Origin: Aerosticca soli
GTDB taxonomy: Bacteria > Pseudomonadota > Gammaproteobacteria > Xanthomonadales > Rhodanobacteraceae
NCBI RefSeq assembly: GCF_003967035.1
Contig: NZ_AP018560.1
Span: forward strand, 1,263,001 to 1,327,000
Reading direction: 5' to 3'
Length of the DNA stretch: 64,000 bases
Positions 32,041 to 41,812 of this stretch are shown here, in pieces. The stretch's first letter is position 1. Every line of letters begins with the position of its first letter. Below the pieces are notes generated by a model. The model ran no database searches. It saw nothing but the letters and a program-made list of their open reading frames with translations, and was not told where the DNA came from. The translations under genes were made by a program, and so were the position numbers.

Positions 32041-35000
32041 TCAGAGGGGCCGGCGCGCGCCGAGTTGCACCAGCACGTCCTGCGCCGCACGCAGGCGTTC
32101 GGCGGCGCCGGGCAGGTCGAGGGTGATGCGCAGTTTGTCCTGGCCGTCCAGTTTGTAGACGCGTGGCTGGCTCTGGATCAGCCGGATGATCGCCATCGGG
32201 TCGATGTCGGGTTTTTCGCGGAAGGTGATGCGCCCGCCGTTGGGACCGAAATCGAGTTTGCGGATGCCGAGCGGCGTGGCGGCGAGTTTCAGCGCGGCGA
32301 CCGCGAACAGGGTCTTGGTCGGTTCGGGCAGCAGGCCGAAGCGGTCGATCATTTCCACCTGCAGTTCGCGCAGGGCTTCCCCGTCGCGCGCGCTGGCGAT
32401 GCGCTTGTACAGGGTCAGGCGCGTGTGCACGTCGGGCAGGTAATCGTCCGGAATCAGGGCCGGCAGGTGCAGTTCCACCTCGGTTTCGTGTTCGCTGGAA
32501 AGGTCGAAATCGGGCACCTTGCCGCTCTTGAGCGCGCGCACGGCGCGATCCAGCAGCTCGGTGTAGAGGCCGAAACCGATCTCCTGGATCTGCCCGGATT
32601 GCTCATCGCCCAGCAGTTCGCCGGCGCCGCGGATTTCGAGGTCATGGGTGGCGAGGGTGAAGCCGGCGCCCAGTTCCTCCAGCGAGGCGATGGCCTCCAG
32701 GCGTTTTTCCGCGTCGGCGGTCATCGCCTTGCGGTCGGGCACGATCAGGTACGCATAGGCGCGATGGTGCGAGCGGCCCACGCGTCCGCGCAACTGGTGC
32801 AATTGGGCCAGACCGAAACGGTCGGCGCGGTCGATGATGATGGTGTTGGCGGTCGGGATGTCGATGCCGGTCTCGATGATGGTGGTGCACACCAGCACGT
32901 TGAAGCGCTGGCGGTGGAAGTCGGCCATCACGCGTTCGAGCTCGCGTTCGGGCATCTGGCCGTGGGCGATGCCGATGCGCGCCTCGGGGATGAGTTCGCC
33001 CAGTTCGCGCGCGGTGCGCTCGATCGAGTCGACCTCGTTGTGCAGGAAATACACCTGGCCGCCGCGGGCGAGCTCGCGCTGGAAGGCCTCGCGGATCAGC
33101 GCCGGTTCCCAGGTCGAGATGAAGGTGCGCACGGCCATGCGGTGCGCGGGCGGCGTGGTGATCAGCGAGAGGTCGCGCAGGCCGCCCATGGCCATGTTGA
33201 GCGTGCGCGGGATCGGCGTCGCGGTCATGGTGAGCAGGTCCACCTCGGCGCGCAGTTTCTTCAGTTGTTCCTTCTGGCGCACGCCGAAACGCTGTTCCTC
33301 GTCCACGATGACCAGGCCCAGATCCTTGAACTTGACCTCCGGCTGCAAGAGCTTGTGGGTGCCGATGATGACGTCGATGTCGCCGGCGGCCAGGCGCTTG
33401 AGCGCGTCGTTCACTTCCTTGGTCGACTTGAAGCGCGAGAGCACGTCCACCTTCACCGGCCAGTCGGCGAAGCGGTCGGCGAAGGTGCGGTAATGCTGCT
33501 GGGCGAGCAGGGTGGTCGGCACCAGCACGGCCACCTGCTTGCCGGCGGTGGCGACGGCGAAGGCGGCGCGCAGGGCGACCTCGGTCTTGCCGAAGCCGAC
33601 GTCGCCGCAGATCACCCGGTCCATCGCGCGCGGCGCGGCAAGATCCGCCAGCACGGCGTCGATGGCCTGCTGCTGGTCGGGGGTTTCCTCGAACGGAAAA
33701 CCGGCGCCGAAGGCCTCGACCAGCGGGCGGTCGATCGCCAGTGCCTGACCGCCGCGCGCCTCGCGCTGGGCGTAGATGGCAAGCAATTCGGCGGCGACGT
33801 CGCGGGCCTTTTCCGCCGCCTTGCGTCGCGCGCGTTCCCAGGCGTCGCCGCCGAGTGAGTGCAGCGGCGCCAGTTCCGGCGCGGTGCCCGAATAGCGGCT
33901 GACCAGGCCGAGCTGCGCCACCGGCACGTAGAGCTTGTCGCCCTTGGCGTATTCGATGACCAGGAACTCGCCTTCCATGCCGCCGAGCTCCATCGTCACC
34001 AGGCCCTGGTAGCGGCCCACGCCGTGGTCGACGTGGACGATGGGCGCACCGATGGAAAGCTCGGTCAGATCGCGGATGACCGCTTCCGGATCACGCGCCG
34101 CGCCGCGCCGGCGCCGCCGCTCGGTACGCACGCGCTCGCCGTAGAGCTCGCGTTCGGTGAGCACGGTGAGCGCGGGTCGGCGCAGGGCGAAGCCCTGCTC
34201 CAGCGGGGCGACGGTGATGGCGAGCGGTGCGTCGCCGGCCAGGAACGCCGCCCAGTGCTCGACCGCGGCCGGTTTCAATCCGGCTTCGGCCAGGGTTTCG
34301 AGCAGCGCCTCGCGACGGCCGGCCGAATCGGCGGCGATCAGCACGCGGCCGGCATAGTCGGTCAGAAAACGGCGCAGTGAAGCACCGGCGGCCTCGCCCT
34401 TGCGGTTGAGCGGCAGTTCCGGCGCGGCCTCGGTGCCGGTATCGAGCGCATGCGGGTGGCCTGCGGCGACGATCTCCACCCGCGGCTTGCGGTTGAGTTG
34501 TTCGCGCAGGCGTTCGGGCGGCAGATAGAGCTCGGCCGGCGGCAGCACCGGACGCTCGATGTCGTGGGCGCGCTGCGCATAGCGCTCGCCGGTCTGGGCC
34601 CAGAACTGCTCGGCGGCCTCCAGCGCCCCTTCGCCGAGGACGAACAGCGCATCCTCGGCGAGGTAATCGAACAGCGTCGCGGTGCCGTGGGCGTGCGGGT
34701 CGGACGCCGCGTCGTGTCCGTCCTGGCGGGGCTCGTCGAAGAACAGCGGCAGGTAGTACTCGATGCCGCCCGGCGTCACGCCTTCCTTCATGTCCTGATA
34801 GAGCGGGCAGCGGCGCACGTCGATCGGGAAGCGCTCGCGCAGGCGGTTGCGGAAGTCGCGCACCGCCTCCTCGGTGAGCGGGAATTCGCGCCCGGGCAGC
34901 AGTTCCACCGCGTCGACCGGATGCTGTGAGCGCTGGCTTTCCGGGTCGAAGCTCCGGATCGAGTCGACCTCGTCGTCGAACAGCTCGATGCGGTAGGGCT

Positions 35001-35535
35001 CGGCCGCGCCCATCGGAAAGATGTCGATCAGCGCGCCGCGCACGGCGTATTCGCCCGGATCACCGACCTGCGGCACGTTGCGGTAACCGGCCGCCTCCAG
35101 CCGGCGGCGCTCGGTCGCCAGGTCCATGCGCTGGCCACGCCTGACCACCAGGCCGCTGGTGATGTGGCTGCGCGGCGCGAGCCTTTGCATCAGCGTGGCC
35201 ACCGGCACCACCAGCACGCCGCGCGTCACCGTCGGCAGGCGATAGAGCGTGGCGATGCGCTGGGAAACGATTTCCGGGTGCGGGCTGAACACGTCGTAGG
35301 GCAGCGTTTCCCAGTCGGGGAAATGCAGCACCGGCAGGTCGCCGGCGAACAGGCGCAATTCCTCCTCCAGCGCGCTCGCCCGCTGGGCGTCGCGGCTCAC
35401 CGCGACCAGCAATCCCTGGTGCACGCGCGCGGCCTCGGCCAGCAACAGGGCGCGCGAGGAGCCGTGCGGCGGCGTCCAGTAGCGGCGGTGTTTGGCGGAA
35501 GTGGGCAGCGGCGGATGGACGATCGGATCAGGCAT
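32041..35535 (-). CDS. mfd: Transcription-repair coupling factor
   Basis: A 1164-residue Mfd, normal length. It recognises RNA polymerase stalled at DNA lesions, displaces it with its translocase and recruits UvrA. N-terminal UvrB-like domain (LPVLHFPDWETLPYDVFSPH), RNA-polymerase-interaction domain around residues 470-550 (PIVHVDHGVGRYQGL, YAKGDKLYVPV), then the RecG-like motor: Walker A GDVGFGKTEVALR, DEEQRFGV box, TATPIPRTL, and the relay region RVGRSHHRAYAYL. C-terminal TRCF domain near 1010-1100. All motor motifs are intact. Confidence 0.97.
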   Translation of the reverse strand: MPDPIVHPPLPTSAKHRRYWTPPHGSSRALLLAEAARVHQGLLVAVSRDAQRASALEEELRLFAGDLPVLHFPDWETLPYDVFSPHPEIVSQRIATLYRLPTVTRGVLVVPVATLMQRLAPRSHITSGLVVRRGQRMDLATERRRLEAAGYRNVPQVGDPGEYAVRGALIDIFPMGAAEPYRIELFDDEVDSIRSFDPESQRSQHPVDAVELLPGREFPLTEEAVRDFRNRLRERFPIDVRRCPLYQDMKEGVTPGGIEYYLPLFFDEPRQDGHDAASDPHAHGTATLFDYLAEDALFVLGEGALEAAEQFWAQTGERYAQRAHDIERPVLPPAELYLPPERLREQLNRKPRVEIVAAGHPHALDTGTEAAPELPLNRKGEAAGASLRRFLTDYAGRVLIAADSAGRREALLETLAEAGLKPAAVEHWAAFLAGDAPLAITVAPLEQGFALRRPALTVLTERELYGERVRTERRRRRGAARDPEAVIRDLTELSIGAPIVHVDHGVGRYQGLVTMELGGMEGEFLVIEYAKGDKLYVPVAQLGLVSRYSGTAPELAPLHSLGGDAWERARRKAAEKARDVAAELLAIYAQREARGGQALAIDRPLVEAFGAGFPFEETPDQQQAIDAVLADLAAPRAMDRVICGDVGFGKTEVALRAAFAVATAGKQVAVLVPTTLLAQQHYRTFADRFADWPVKVDVLSRFKSTKEVNDALKRLAAGDIDVIIGTHKLLQPEVKFKDLGLVIVDEEQRFGVRQKEQLKKLRAEVDLLTMTATPIPRTLNMAMGGLRDLSLITTPPAHRMAVRTFISTWEPALIREAFQRELARGGQVYFLHNEVDSIERTARELGELIPEARIGIAHGQMPERELERVMADFHRQRFNVLVCTTIIETGIDIPTANTIIIDRADRFGLAQLHQLRGRVGRSHHRAYAYLIVPDRKAMTADAEKRLEAIASLEELGAGFTLATHDLEIRGAGELLGDEQSGQIQEIGFGLYTELLDRAVRALKSGKVPDFDLSSEHETEVELHLPALIPDDYLPDVHTRLTLYKRIASARDGEALRELQVEMIDRFGLLPEPTKTLFAVAALKLAATPLGIRKLDFGPNGGRITFREKPDIDPMAIIRLIQSQPRVYKLDGQDKLRITLDLPGAAERLRAAQDVLVQLGARRPL

Positions 35536-35659
35536 CGGATGGAAGGCGAAAGCGGAAAAAGGCCGCGTCGGCGGCTGGCCGTCGCGACCTCGGGGCAGGT
35601 CAAAGCGGACGAGTTTAGCGCGTGGCAGCCGGCGGGCAGCGAGCGCGCGGGAAGCGGGC

Positions 35660-36277
35660 TTACAGCAGCAGGGCGAGCTGGATCACGCCCGGCTCGTCCG
35701 GACAGAAGCGCCGGGTGAAGCCCAGTTCCTTGCACAGGTGCAGCATGGGGCGATTTTCCAAGAGCACGTAGCCCCAGATCTCGTCCAGGCCACGGCGCCG
35801 GCAGTCCTCGACCAGCCGGCGCATCAGCAGCGCGCCCAGTCCCTTGCGGGCCCAGTCGTGCTCCACCAGCACGGAGAACTCGGCGCCGTGCGTGGTCTCG
35901 TCCACGTAAATGCGGCCGACCCCGCGCATCTCCTGCGGGTCGGTCGTGTCGTCCATCAGCACGAAGGCGGTTTCACGCGCCGGATCGATGCGGCACAGGC
36001 GTTGCGCCATGGGTTCGGGCAGCTCGGCCATGGCATGCAGGAAACGCCGGCGGATCTCCTCCGGCGACAGGCGCTTGAAACAGCGGCGCATGGCGGCGAC
36101 GTCGCCCGGATCGATCGGCCGCAACCACAAAGGCCGGCCGTCGTGGGTGAAGACACGCTCGCCCGGCCGTGGCTCGGGGGCGGCGGGAGGCGTGTTGAAG
36201 CGTTCCCGGCTGGGGGGCGGCAGGATGCCGTGACGACCGGGACCGGCTAGATCGATGGCAGCAGCGTTCATGTCCAT
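35660..36277 (-). CDS. GNAT acetyltransferase
   Basis: A 205-residue GNAT-domain protein resembling the acetyltransferase domain of Pat/YfiQ-type protein lysine acetylases (LRPIDPGDVAAMRRCFKRLSPEEIRRRF at about 52-79), but without the acyl-CoA-synthetase-like part. The acetyl-CoA loop is ARKGLGALLMRRL; LLENRPMLHLCKELGF follows. A disordered Pro-rich N-terminus of about 45 residues precedes the domain. In some bacteria such single-domain forms respond to cAMP or acetylate metabolic enzymes; that is only a possibility here. Its promoter is probably in the AT-rich DNA upstream (36278-36330). Confidence 0.85.
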   Translation of the reverse strand: MDMNAAAIDLAGPGRHGILPPPSRERFNTPPAAPEPRPGERVFTHDGRPLWLRPIDPGDVAAMRRCFKRLSPEEIRRRFLHAMAELPEPMAQRLCRIDPARETAFVLMDDTTDPQEMRGVGRIYVDETTHGAEFSVLVEHDWARKGLGALLMRRLVEDCRRRGLDEIWGYVLLENRPMLHLCKELGFTRRFCPDEPGVIQLALLL

Positions 36278-36437
36278 ACTTTAACGTATTGTGTGCGCTG
36301 CAGCATCATTCAAGATGGCATATTTTCCATTGTTTAACGCATGGATACGCTTTTTCGCATGGCGTTTTGCCGCGGTGCGGAAAGATGCCGCAGGGCTGGG
36401 AGCGTCGGACTGCGCGGAGCCCGCGGCCGCCTCGGCC

Positions 36438-37346
36438 TCAGTCGCTCACGTCGGGTTCGAAGAAGCTCCAGCGCACCTCGGGAAACTGCGCCCTCATCGC
36501 CGCCTCGACGGTGTTGATCGCCCGGATCAGCGCCAATTCGTCGCCGGCTGGCGCCATCCGTGCCTTCACCGCCACCATCACGTCCGGCCCCATCTGCAGG
36601 GTGATGAGGTTGAGCAGTTCGGCAATCTCGGGCCGGGCGCGCAAGAAGGCGTCGAGTTCGGCACGGCGGGCCGGCTCCATCGCCTGGCCGATCAACAGCG
36701 ACTTGACCTCGTTGGCCACCGCGACCGCCACGGCCACCAGCAGGATACCGATGGCGATGGTGCCGAGCGCATCGTAGATGAGCTCGCCGGTGGCCATGGT
36801 GGCGGCCACCGCGAGCGCGGCCAGCGTGAGGCCGAGCAGGGCGGCCAGATCTTCGCCGAAGATCACCAGCAGTTCGCTCGAACGGGTGGTGCGGAACCAG
36901 CGCCACAGGCTCTGCTGCCCACGGACCTTGTTCACTTCCCGGAGGCAGCCGTGCATGGAGAAACCTTCCGCGACGATGCCGAACACCAGCACGCCGAGCG
37001 CGAGCCAAGGCCATTTCAGCGGCTCGGGATGGGACAGCTTGTGCACGCCCTCGTAGATCGAAAACATGCCGCCGACGGTGAACAGCAGGATCGCGACCAG
37101 GAACGACCAGAAGTACAGCGCACGTCCCCAGCCGAGCGGAAACTCCTCCGAGGGTGGCCGCTCGGCCTGGCGCAGGCCGAGCAGCAGCAAGCCCTGGTTG
37201 CCGCAGTCGGCCAGCGAGTGCACCGCCTCGGCCAGCATCGCGCCGGAGCCGGTGACGATCGCGGCGGCGAGCTTGCTGACGAAGATGGCGAAGTTGGCGC
37301 CGAGCGCGAAAAAGATCGCCTTGAGCGAGTTGGCGTGACCGGACAT
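36438..37346 (-). CDS. Cation diffusion facilitator transporter
   Basis: A 302-residue CDF protein with six predicted helices and a cytoplasmic C-terminal domain (FLRARPEIAELLNLITLQMGP). Helix II has HSLADCGNQ, with the His and Asp of the metal site. The helix V site, usually HxxxD, reads GEDLAALLG, so the His is replaced by Glu. This pattern is seen in the ZnT9-like branch of CDF proteins rather than the zinc exporter ZitB/YiiP branch. Metal choice is therefore open (zinc, manganese or other). Function is likely divalent metal efflux by proton antiport across the inner membrane. Confidence 0.87.
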   Translation of the reverse strand: MSGHANSLKAIFFALGANFAIFVSKLAAAIVTGSGAMLAEAVHSLADCGNQGLLLLGLRQAERPPSEEFPLGWGRALYFWSFLVAILLFTVGGMFSIYEGVHKLSHPEPLKWPWLALGVLVFGIVAEGFSMHGCLREVNKVRGQQSLWRWFRTTRSSELLVIFGEDLAALLGLTLAALAVAATMATGELIYDALGTIAIGILLVAVAVAVANEVKSLLIGQAMEPARRAELDAFLRARPEIAELLNLITLQMGPDVMVAVKARMAPAGDELALIRAINTVEAAMRAQFPEVRWSFFEPDVSD

Positions 37347-37403
37347 GTGTGGGTTCCGTCGAACGGGAAGCGGGGCTTGTACGCGGCTGGCGTGTAACGG
37401 GCG

Positions 37404-37904
37404 TCAGCGGATGACGCCGACCCCGACGCCGACATGCACGTTCGAGCCGCCCTGGCCCAGTTCACGCTCGGTCCACACGTGCGACTGCGCCACCTCGACC
37501 AGCGGGAACACGTAGGAAGCCTCGCCGACCTTGCCCGCCCGGCTGCCGGCGAGGCGGCCGTTGACGGTGATCAACGCGCCGGGCGGGTAGTCGAGCGGCT
37601 CCACGTAGCCGCGCATGACCGCGATGAAACGCCCGGCACCGCTGTCGTTGCGCTTGGGGCGCTGCGATTTGTCCAGCGGATAGGCGAGGATCTCGATTTC
37701 GCTGTGGTCGGCGAGATTGTCGACCTTGACCACCCGGCCGCCCCAGATCACCGCGCCGCCGGCATAGCGCTCCGGCGTCTGCGCCACCTGGTAGGGCAGC
37801 GCCGTCAAGGTGCCGGGCGCGGGCTGGTAGATCGGCGCCGGTGCGCAGGCGGCCAGTGCGAGAGCGGACAGCGCGATGAGTGCAAGGCGGGCGGCAAGGC
37901 GCAT
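37404..37904 (-). CDS. Slp-family outer-membrane lipoprotein
   Basis: A 166-residue lipoprotein. The lipobox is LAAC with Cys20 (ALALAAC), followed by the Slp core (AGGAVIWGGRVVKVDNLADHSEIEILAYPLD, PPGALITVNGRLAG, YVFPLVEVAQSHVW). Slp proteins are starvation-inducible outer-membrane lipoproteins of poorly known function, linked in E. coli to carbon starvation and acid stress. It is upstream of the CDF gene on the opposite-reading side by strand order (57 bases apart). Confidence 0.88.
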   Translation of the reverse strand: MRLAARLALIALSALALAACAPAPIYQPAPGTLTALPYQVAQTPERYAGGAVIWGGRVVKVDNLADHSEIEILAYPLDKSQRPKRNDSGAGRFIAVMRGYVEPLDYPPGALITVNGRLAGSRAGKVGEASYVFPLVEVAQSHVWTERELGQGGSNVHVGVGVGVIR

Positions 37905-38084
37905 GATGCGGAGTTCCTCGGGATAGGCATGGACACGACTGGATTACGCTACACCATGCAGCGGCCTGCCCTGTGGCATCGCCGTCGTGGAAGGCGAGAT
38001 GGGCCGCCGTACGTCATGGTGGAACGCATCCGGGGCCGCTGCGTGGCGAGCGGGCTTGGACTTTGCTGACACGGCAGGGGCGAT

Positions 38085-38100
38085 CGCGACGTTCGTCGCG
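38085..38100 (-). terminator. Hairpin after rlmJ
   Basis: A short perfect inverted repeat (stem of 6-7 bp, CGCGAC/GTCGCG) starts 10 bases beyond the rlmJ stop codon. No T tract, so weak support. The rest of the 205-base gap to slp holds no gene that I can support. Confidence 0.35.
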
Positions 38101-38109
38101 CCGGCCGCT

Positions 38110-38991
38110 TCAGTCGGCGGCTTCGGTCGCCAGCCAGTCCAGCGTCCAGCCGGGCGCCGGAGCCGTCGGCGCGAGACGCCGCGCCAGGGCGCGCAGCGGT
38201 TCGCGCAGGGTGTCGTCCAGCCGCCAGGGCGGGTTGAACACCAAGACGCCCGAGCCGTTCAGCCGCAGCGGCGAATCGGCCGGACGGACCAGCAGTTCCG
38301 CGCGCAGCACGCGCTTGGCGTTGGTGTCCCGCGCCCAGCGCAGAAAAGGCTGGACCTGGCTGCGCTGCTTGATCGGATACCACACCGCATAGATGCCGCC
38401 CGGCCAACGGACGAGCGCCGAGGCGAGCGCCTGCTCGATGCGGCGGTATTCGTCCTCCTGTGCCTCGTAGGGCGGGTCGATCAGCACCAGGCCGCGTTTT
38501 TCCTTCGGCGGCAGCAGGGCCTTCAGCGCCTCGTAGCCGTCGCGCCGGTGCACGTGCACGCGCGGCTCGTCGCGGAACAGCGCGTGCAGCCTGGCAGCTT
38601 CCTCCGCCTGCAATTCGCACAGCTGCGCGCTGTCGGACTCGCGCAGCAGGCCCGCGGCCAGCAAGGGCGAACCGGGATAGCACTTGAGTCCGTGGGCATT
38701 GCCGGGCAGGGCGAGCACGGCGTCCAGCCAGCGCCGCAGCAACGGCGGCAGGGTGACGAGCTCGCCCTGCGCGCCGGGATCGGTATGCAGCAGACGGCCG
38801 ATGCCTTCGCGCCACTCGCCGGTGCGCTCGGCTTCCGCGCCGGTGAGGGCATAAAGCCCGCTGCCGGCGTGGGTGTCGACGAAGGCGAACGGCGCGGGTT
38901 TCACCCGCAGCGCCTCGAGCAGGGCGTACAGCACCAGGTGCTTGAGGACGTCGGCATGGTTGCCGGCGTGGAAGGCGTGGCGATAGTTCAT
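38110..38991 (-). CDS. rlmJ: 23S rRNA (adenine2030-N6)-methyltransferase
   Basis: A 293-residue SAM-dependent methyltransferase that modifies A2030 of 23S rRNA. MNYRHAFHAGNHADVLKHLVL is the family N-terminus; SAM site FVDTHAGSGLYAL, catalytic VLIDPPYEAQEDEY (DPPY) and AVWYPIKQR are typical. The ATG at 38991 is fixed by this N-terminus. It is divergent from copA with only about 125 bases between starts. Confidence 0.94.
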   Translation of the reverse strand: MNYRHAFHAGNHADVLKHLVLYALLEALRVKPAPFAFVDTHAGSGLYALTGAEAERTGEWREGIGRLLHTDPGAQGELVTLPPLLRRWLDAVLALPGNAHGLKCYPGSPLLAAGLLRESDSAQLCELQAEEAARLHALFRDEPRVHVHRRDGYEALKALLPPKEKRGLVLIDPPYEAQEDEYRRIEQALASALVRWPGGIYAVWYPIKQRSQVQPFLRWARDTNAKRVLRAELLVRPADSPLRLNGSGVLVFNPPWRLDDTLREPLRALARRLAPTAPAPGWTLDWLATEAAD

Positions 38992-39116
38992 GGCAAGGGC
39001 CGGCCGCAATGGCAAAGTATAGCGGCGCCAAGGGCGGCAGACCGACTCCGATGGCCGCATGTGGCAGCCCCATCACTGACGGATGCGAAAGGATGAAGAC
39101 TGAAAGGGCCCGCGGC

Positions 39117-40847
39117 ATGCCGCTGTCGCGCCGGCGTTTCGTGCAGGGACTGGCGCTGGGTGGCGTGGCCGCCGGGCTCGGCTGGACGCCGGGGCGGGCG
39201 CAGGTGCTGGGCGCGCCGCGCACGGAGCTTCGCGGCACGACGTTCGACCTCACCATCGGCGAGCTGGCCGTCGACTTCACCGGCCGCCGCCGGCGCGCCA
39301 CCGTGGTCAACGGCCAGCTGCCCGCGCCGCTCCTGCGCTGGCGGCAGGGCGACACGGTGACGTTGTGCGTGCGCAACGCGTTGCCGATGACCAGCTCGAT
39401 CCACTGGCACGGCATCGTGCTGCCCGCGGACATGGACGGCGTGCCGGGCCTGAGCTTCGCCGGCATCCCTCCGGGCGGCGCCTACGTGTATCGCTTCGCG
39501 GTGAACCAGGCGGGCACCTACTGGTATCACAGCCATTCGCGTTTCCAGGAGCAGACCGGCCTGTACGGCCCCATCGTGATCGAGCCGCGCGGCGGCGAGC
39601 GGCATGCGGCCGACCGCGACTACGTGGTGCTGCTCAGCGACTGGACCGACGAGGATCCCGAGCGCATCTACGCCAACCTCAAGCAACAATCGGACTACTA
39701 CAACACCGCGCGGCCGACGGCGGGCGAGTTCCTGCGCGATGCGCGGACCAGGGGGCTGGCCGCGGCGCTCGGGGAGCGGCGCATGTGGCAGCGCATGCGC
39801 ATGGATCCGAGCGACCTCGCCGACGTCTCGGCGATGACCTACACCTATCTGCTGAACGGCAGCCCGCCGGCAGCGCCCTGGTCCGGCCTGTTCGCCGCCG
39901 GCGAGCGGGTGCGGCTGCGCTTCATCAACGGTTCGTCGATGACGTTCTTCGACGTGCGTATCCCGGGCCTCACGATGACCGTGGTCGCCGCCGACGGCCA
40001 GGACGTGGAACCGGTCAGCGTGGAGGAATGCCGGCTCGGCGTCGCCGAAACGCTGGACGTGATCGTGCAGCCGGCGGCCGACCGCGCCTGGACGATCTTC
40101 GCGCAGAGCATGGACCGCAGTGGTTACGCCTGCGGCACGCTGACGCCGCACCCCGGCCTGCGCGCGCCGGTGCCGGCGCTCGATCCGCGCCCGCGTCTGG
40201 CGATGATCGACATGATGGGGGCGATGGCCATGGCCGATGCGATGGACATGGCGTCTGCGCCGATGTCCGCCGATGCAGGCGGCGGAATGGATCACGCCGG
40301 CATGGCGATGGACCATGCCCACGACGGCGCAGCGTCGGCTGCGCCGGTGCTCGCCACCGGGCCCGAGGCGGACATGCGCGTGGCGCAGCCGCGCACCAAC
40401 CTCGACGATCCGGGCGTGGGCCTGCGCGACAACGGCCGGCGCGTGCTGACCTATGCCGACTTGCGCACGCTCGATGCGCCGATCGCGCCGCGCGTGGACC
40501 GCGAGCTGACCCTGCGTCTCACCGGCAACATGCACCGCTATCTGTGGTCGTTTGACGCCACGCGGTTTTCCAGGGCGCCGCCCTTGCGGCTGGCCCAGGG
40601 TGAGCAGGTGCGCATCACCCTGATCAACGACACCATGATGACCCACCCGATCCACCTGCATGGCATGTGGAGCGAGCTCGAGGACGAGGACGGCCGGTTC
40701 CAGCTGCGCAAGCACACCTTGAGCGTGCAGCCGGCCCAGCAGTTGAGCTACCGCATTTGCGCCGACGCGTTGGGGCGCTGGGCCTACCACTGCCATCTGC
40801 TCTACCACATGGAGGCGGGCATGTTCCGCGAGCTGGTGGTGGCATGA
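39117..40847 (+). CDS. copA: Copper-resistance multicopper oxidase CopA
   Basis: A 576-residue periplasmic multicopper oxidase exported by the Tat system (SRRRFVQGLALGG, residues 4-16). Copper ligands are visible in the four usual places: SIHWHGIVLP, YWYHSHSRF, HPIHLHGMW and WAYHCHLLYHMEAGMF. A Met/His-rich insert near residues 365-410 (MMGAMAMADAMDM, then DHAGMAMDHAHDG) probably holds extra Cu(I). It oxidises Cu(I) to the less toxic Cu(II) in the periplasm. The ATG at 39117 has AAAGGG 8 bases upstream; an ATG at 39093 is possible. It overlaps copB by 4 bases. Confidence 0.94.
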   Translation: MPLSRRRFVQGLALGGVAAGLGWTPGRAQVLGAPRTELRGTTFDLTIGELAVDFTGRRRRATVVNGQLPAPLLRWRQGDTVTLCVRNALPMTSSIHWHGIVLPADMDGVPGLSFAGIPPGGAYVYRFAVNQAGTYWYHSHSRFQEQTGLYGPIVIEPRGGERHAADRDYVVLLSDWTDEDPERIYANLKQQSDYYNTARPTAGEFLRDARTRGLAAALGERRMWQRMRMDPSDLADVSAMTYTYLLNGSPPAAPWSGLFAAGERVRLRFINGSSMTFFDVRIPGLTMTVVAADGQDVEPVSVEECRLGVAETLDVIVQPAADRAWTIFAQSMDRSGYACGTLTPHPGLRAPVPALDPRPRLAMIDMMGAMAMADAMDMASAPMSADAGGGMDHAGMAMDHAHDGAASAAPVLATGPEADMRVAQPRTNLDDPGVGLRDNGRRVLTYADLRTLDAPIAPRVDRELTLRLTGNMHRYLWSFDATRFSRAPPLRLAQGEQVRITLINDTMMTHPIHLHGMWSELEDEDGRFQLRKHTLSVQPAQQLSYRICADALGRWAYHCHLLYHMEAGMFRELVVA

Positions 40848-41800
40848 GGCCGCGCATTGCCGCCCGCCTCGTCCTGACGTCGTTATGGGTATTCGCCGCT
40901 GGCGCGTTCGCGCAGGAACAGCCACCGCCTGTCGTGCCGCGCGAGGCACCGGAACGGACGCCGCCCCTGCCGGACACGATGCCGATGGCGCCGGACCACG
41001 CCGGCGCACACCAGCGGGCGTCTTCGGACCAGTCGCACATGGATGCGGAGCAGAATGCGCCGGCCAGTACGCCGCAGATGACGGACCGCGATCGTCCGCC
41101 GAATGACCACGTGCCGCCGGCGCCGCCCGCGCGTGCCGTCACGGCGACGATGTCGATGATGCAGATGCACGACGATGCCGCGCGCGCGACGCTGCTGGTG
41201 CAGCGGCTCGAATATCGCCAGGCCACGCGCGGCGAGGATGGCGCCGCCTGGCAGGCCGAGGCCTGGTGGGGCCGGGATCTCGACAGGGCCTGGTTCAAGA
41301 GCGAGGGCGAGCGCGGCGCGGACGGACTGCGCGAGGCGCGCAGCGAGCTGGCCTGGAGCCATGCCGTCGCTGCGTTCTGGGATGCGCAGCTCGGCCTGCG
41401 CGTCGATCACGGCGCCGGCCCTTCGCGGCGCTGGGTTGCCGTCGGCATCGAAGGCCTTGCGCCCTACTGGTTCGAGCTTGCGGCCACGCTGTATGCCGGC
41501 ACGCAGGAACGCACGGCCGCGCGCCTGGAGGCGGCATATGAGCTGAACTTGACGCAGCGCTGGATCCTGCGCCCGCAACTGGAACTCGACGCCTACGGCA
41601 AGCGCGATCCGGCACGCGGCGTCCGCGCAGGTCTGAGCGATGCCGAGGCCGGTCTGCGCCTGCGCTACGAGTTCAGCCGGCGCTTGGCCCCTTATCTCGG
41701 CATCGACTGGCGTCGGCGTCTGGGTCGTTTCGACGTGCCCTGGCGACGGGAACCCGCGCGCGAATTCGCCTGGGTCGCCGGTCTGCGGTTCTGGTTCTGA
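40844..41800 (+). CDS. copB: Copper-resistance outer-membrane protein CopB
   Basis: A 318-residue outer-membrane protein. Signal peptide about residues 1-23, then a disordered Pro/His/Met-rich region to about 110 (MPMAPDHAGAHQ, SMMQMHDD) that can bind copper, then the CopB beta-barrel domain: EAWWGRDLDRAWFKSEGER, LGLRVDHG, RRWVAVGIEGLAPYWFELAATLYAG and a final aromatic FAWVAGLRFWF, the last Phe fitting outer-membrane insertion. It overlaps copA by 4 bases (ATGA). No copR/copS regulator is adjacent. The end converges on the EamA gene. Confidence 0.93.
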   Translation: MRPRIAARLVLTSLWVFAAGAFAQEQPPPVVPREAPERTPPLPDTMPMAPDHAGAHQRASSDQSHMDAEQNAPASTPQMTDRDRPPNDHVPPAPPARAVTATMSMMQMHDDAARATLLVQRLEYRQATRGEDGAAWQAEAWWGRDLDRAWFKSEGERGADGLREARSELAWSHAVAAFWDAQLGLRVDHGAGPSRRWVAVGIEGLAPYWFELAATLYAGTQERTAARLEAAYELNLTQRWILRPQLELDAYGKRDPARGVRAGLSDAEAGLRLRYEFSRRLAPYLGIDWRRRLGRFDVPWRREPAREFAWVAGLRFWF

Positions 41801-41812
41801 GCATCGCCGCCT

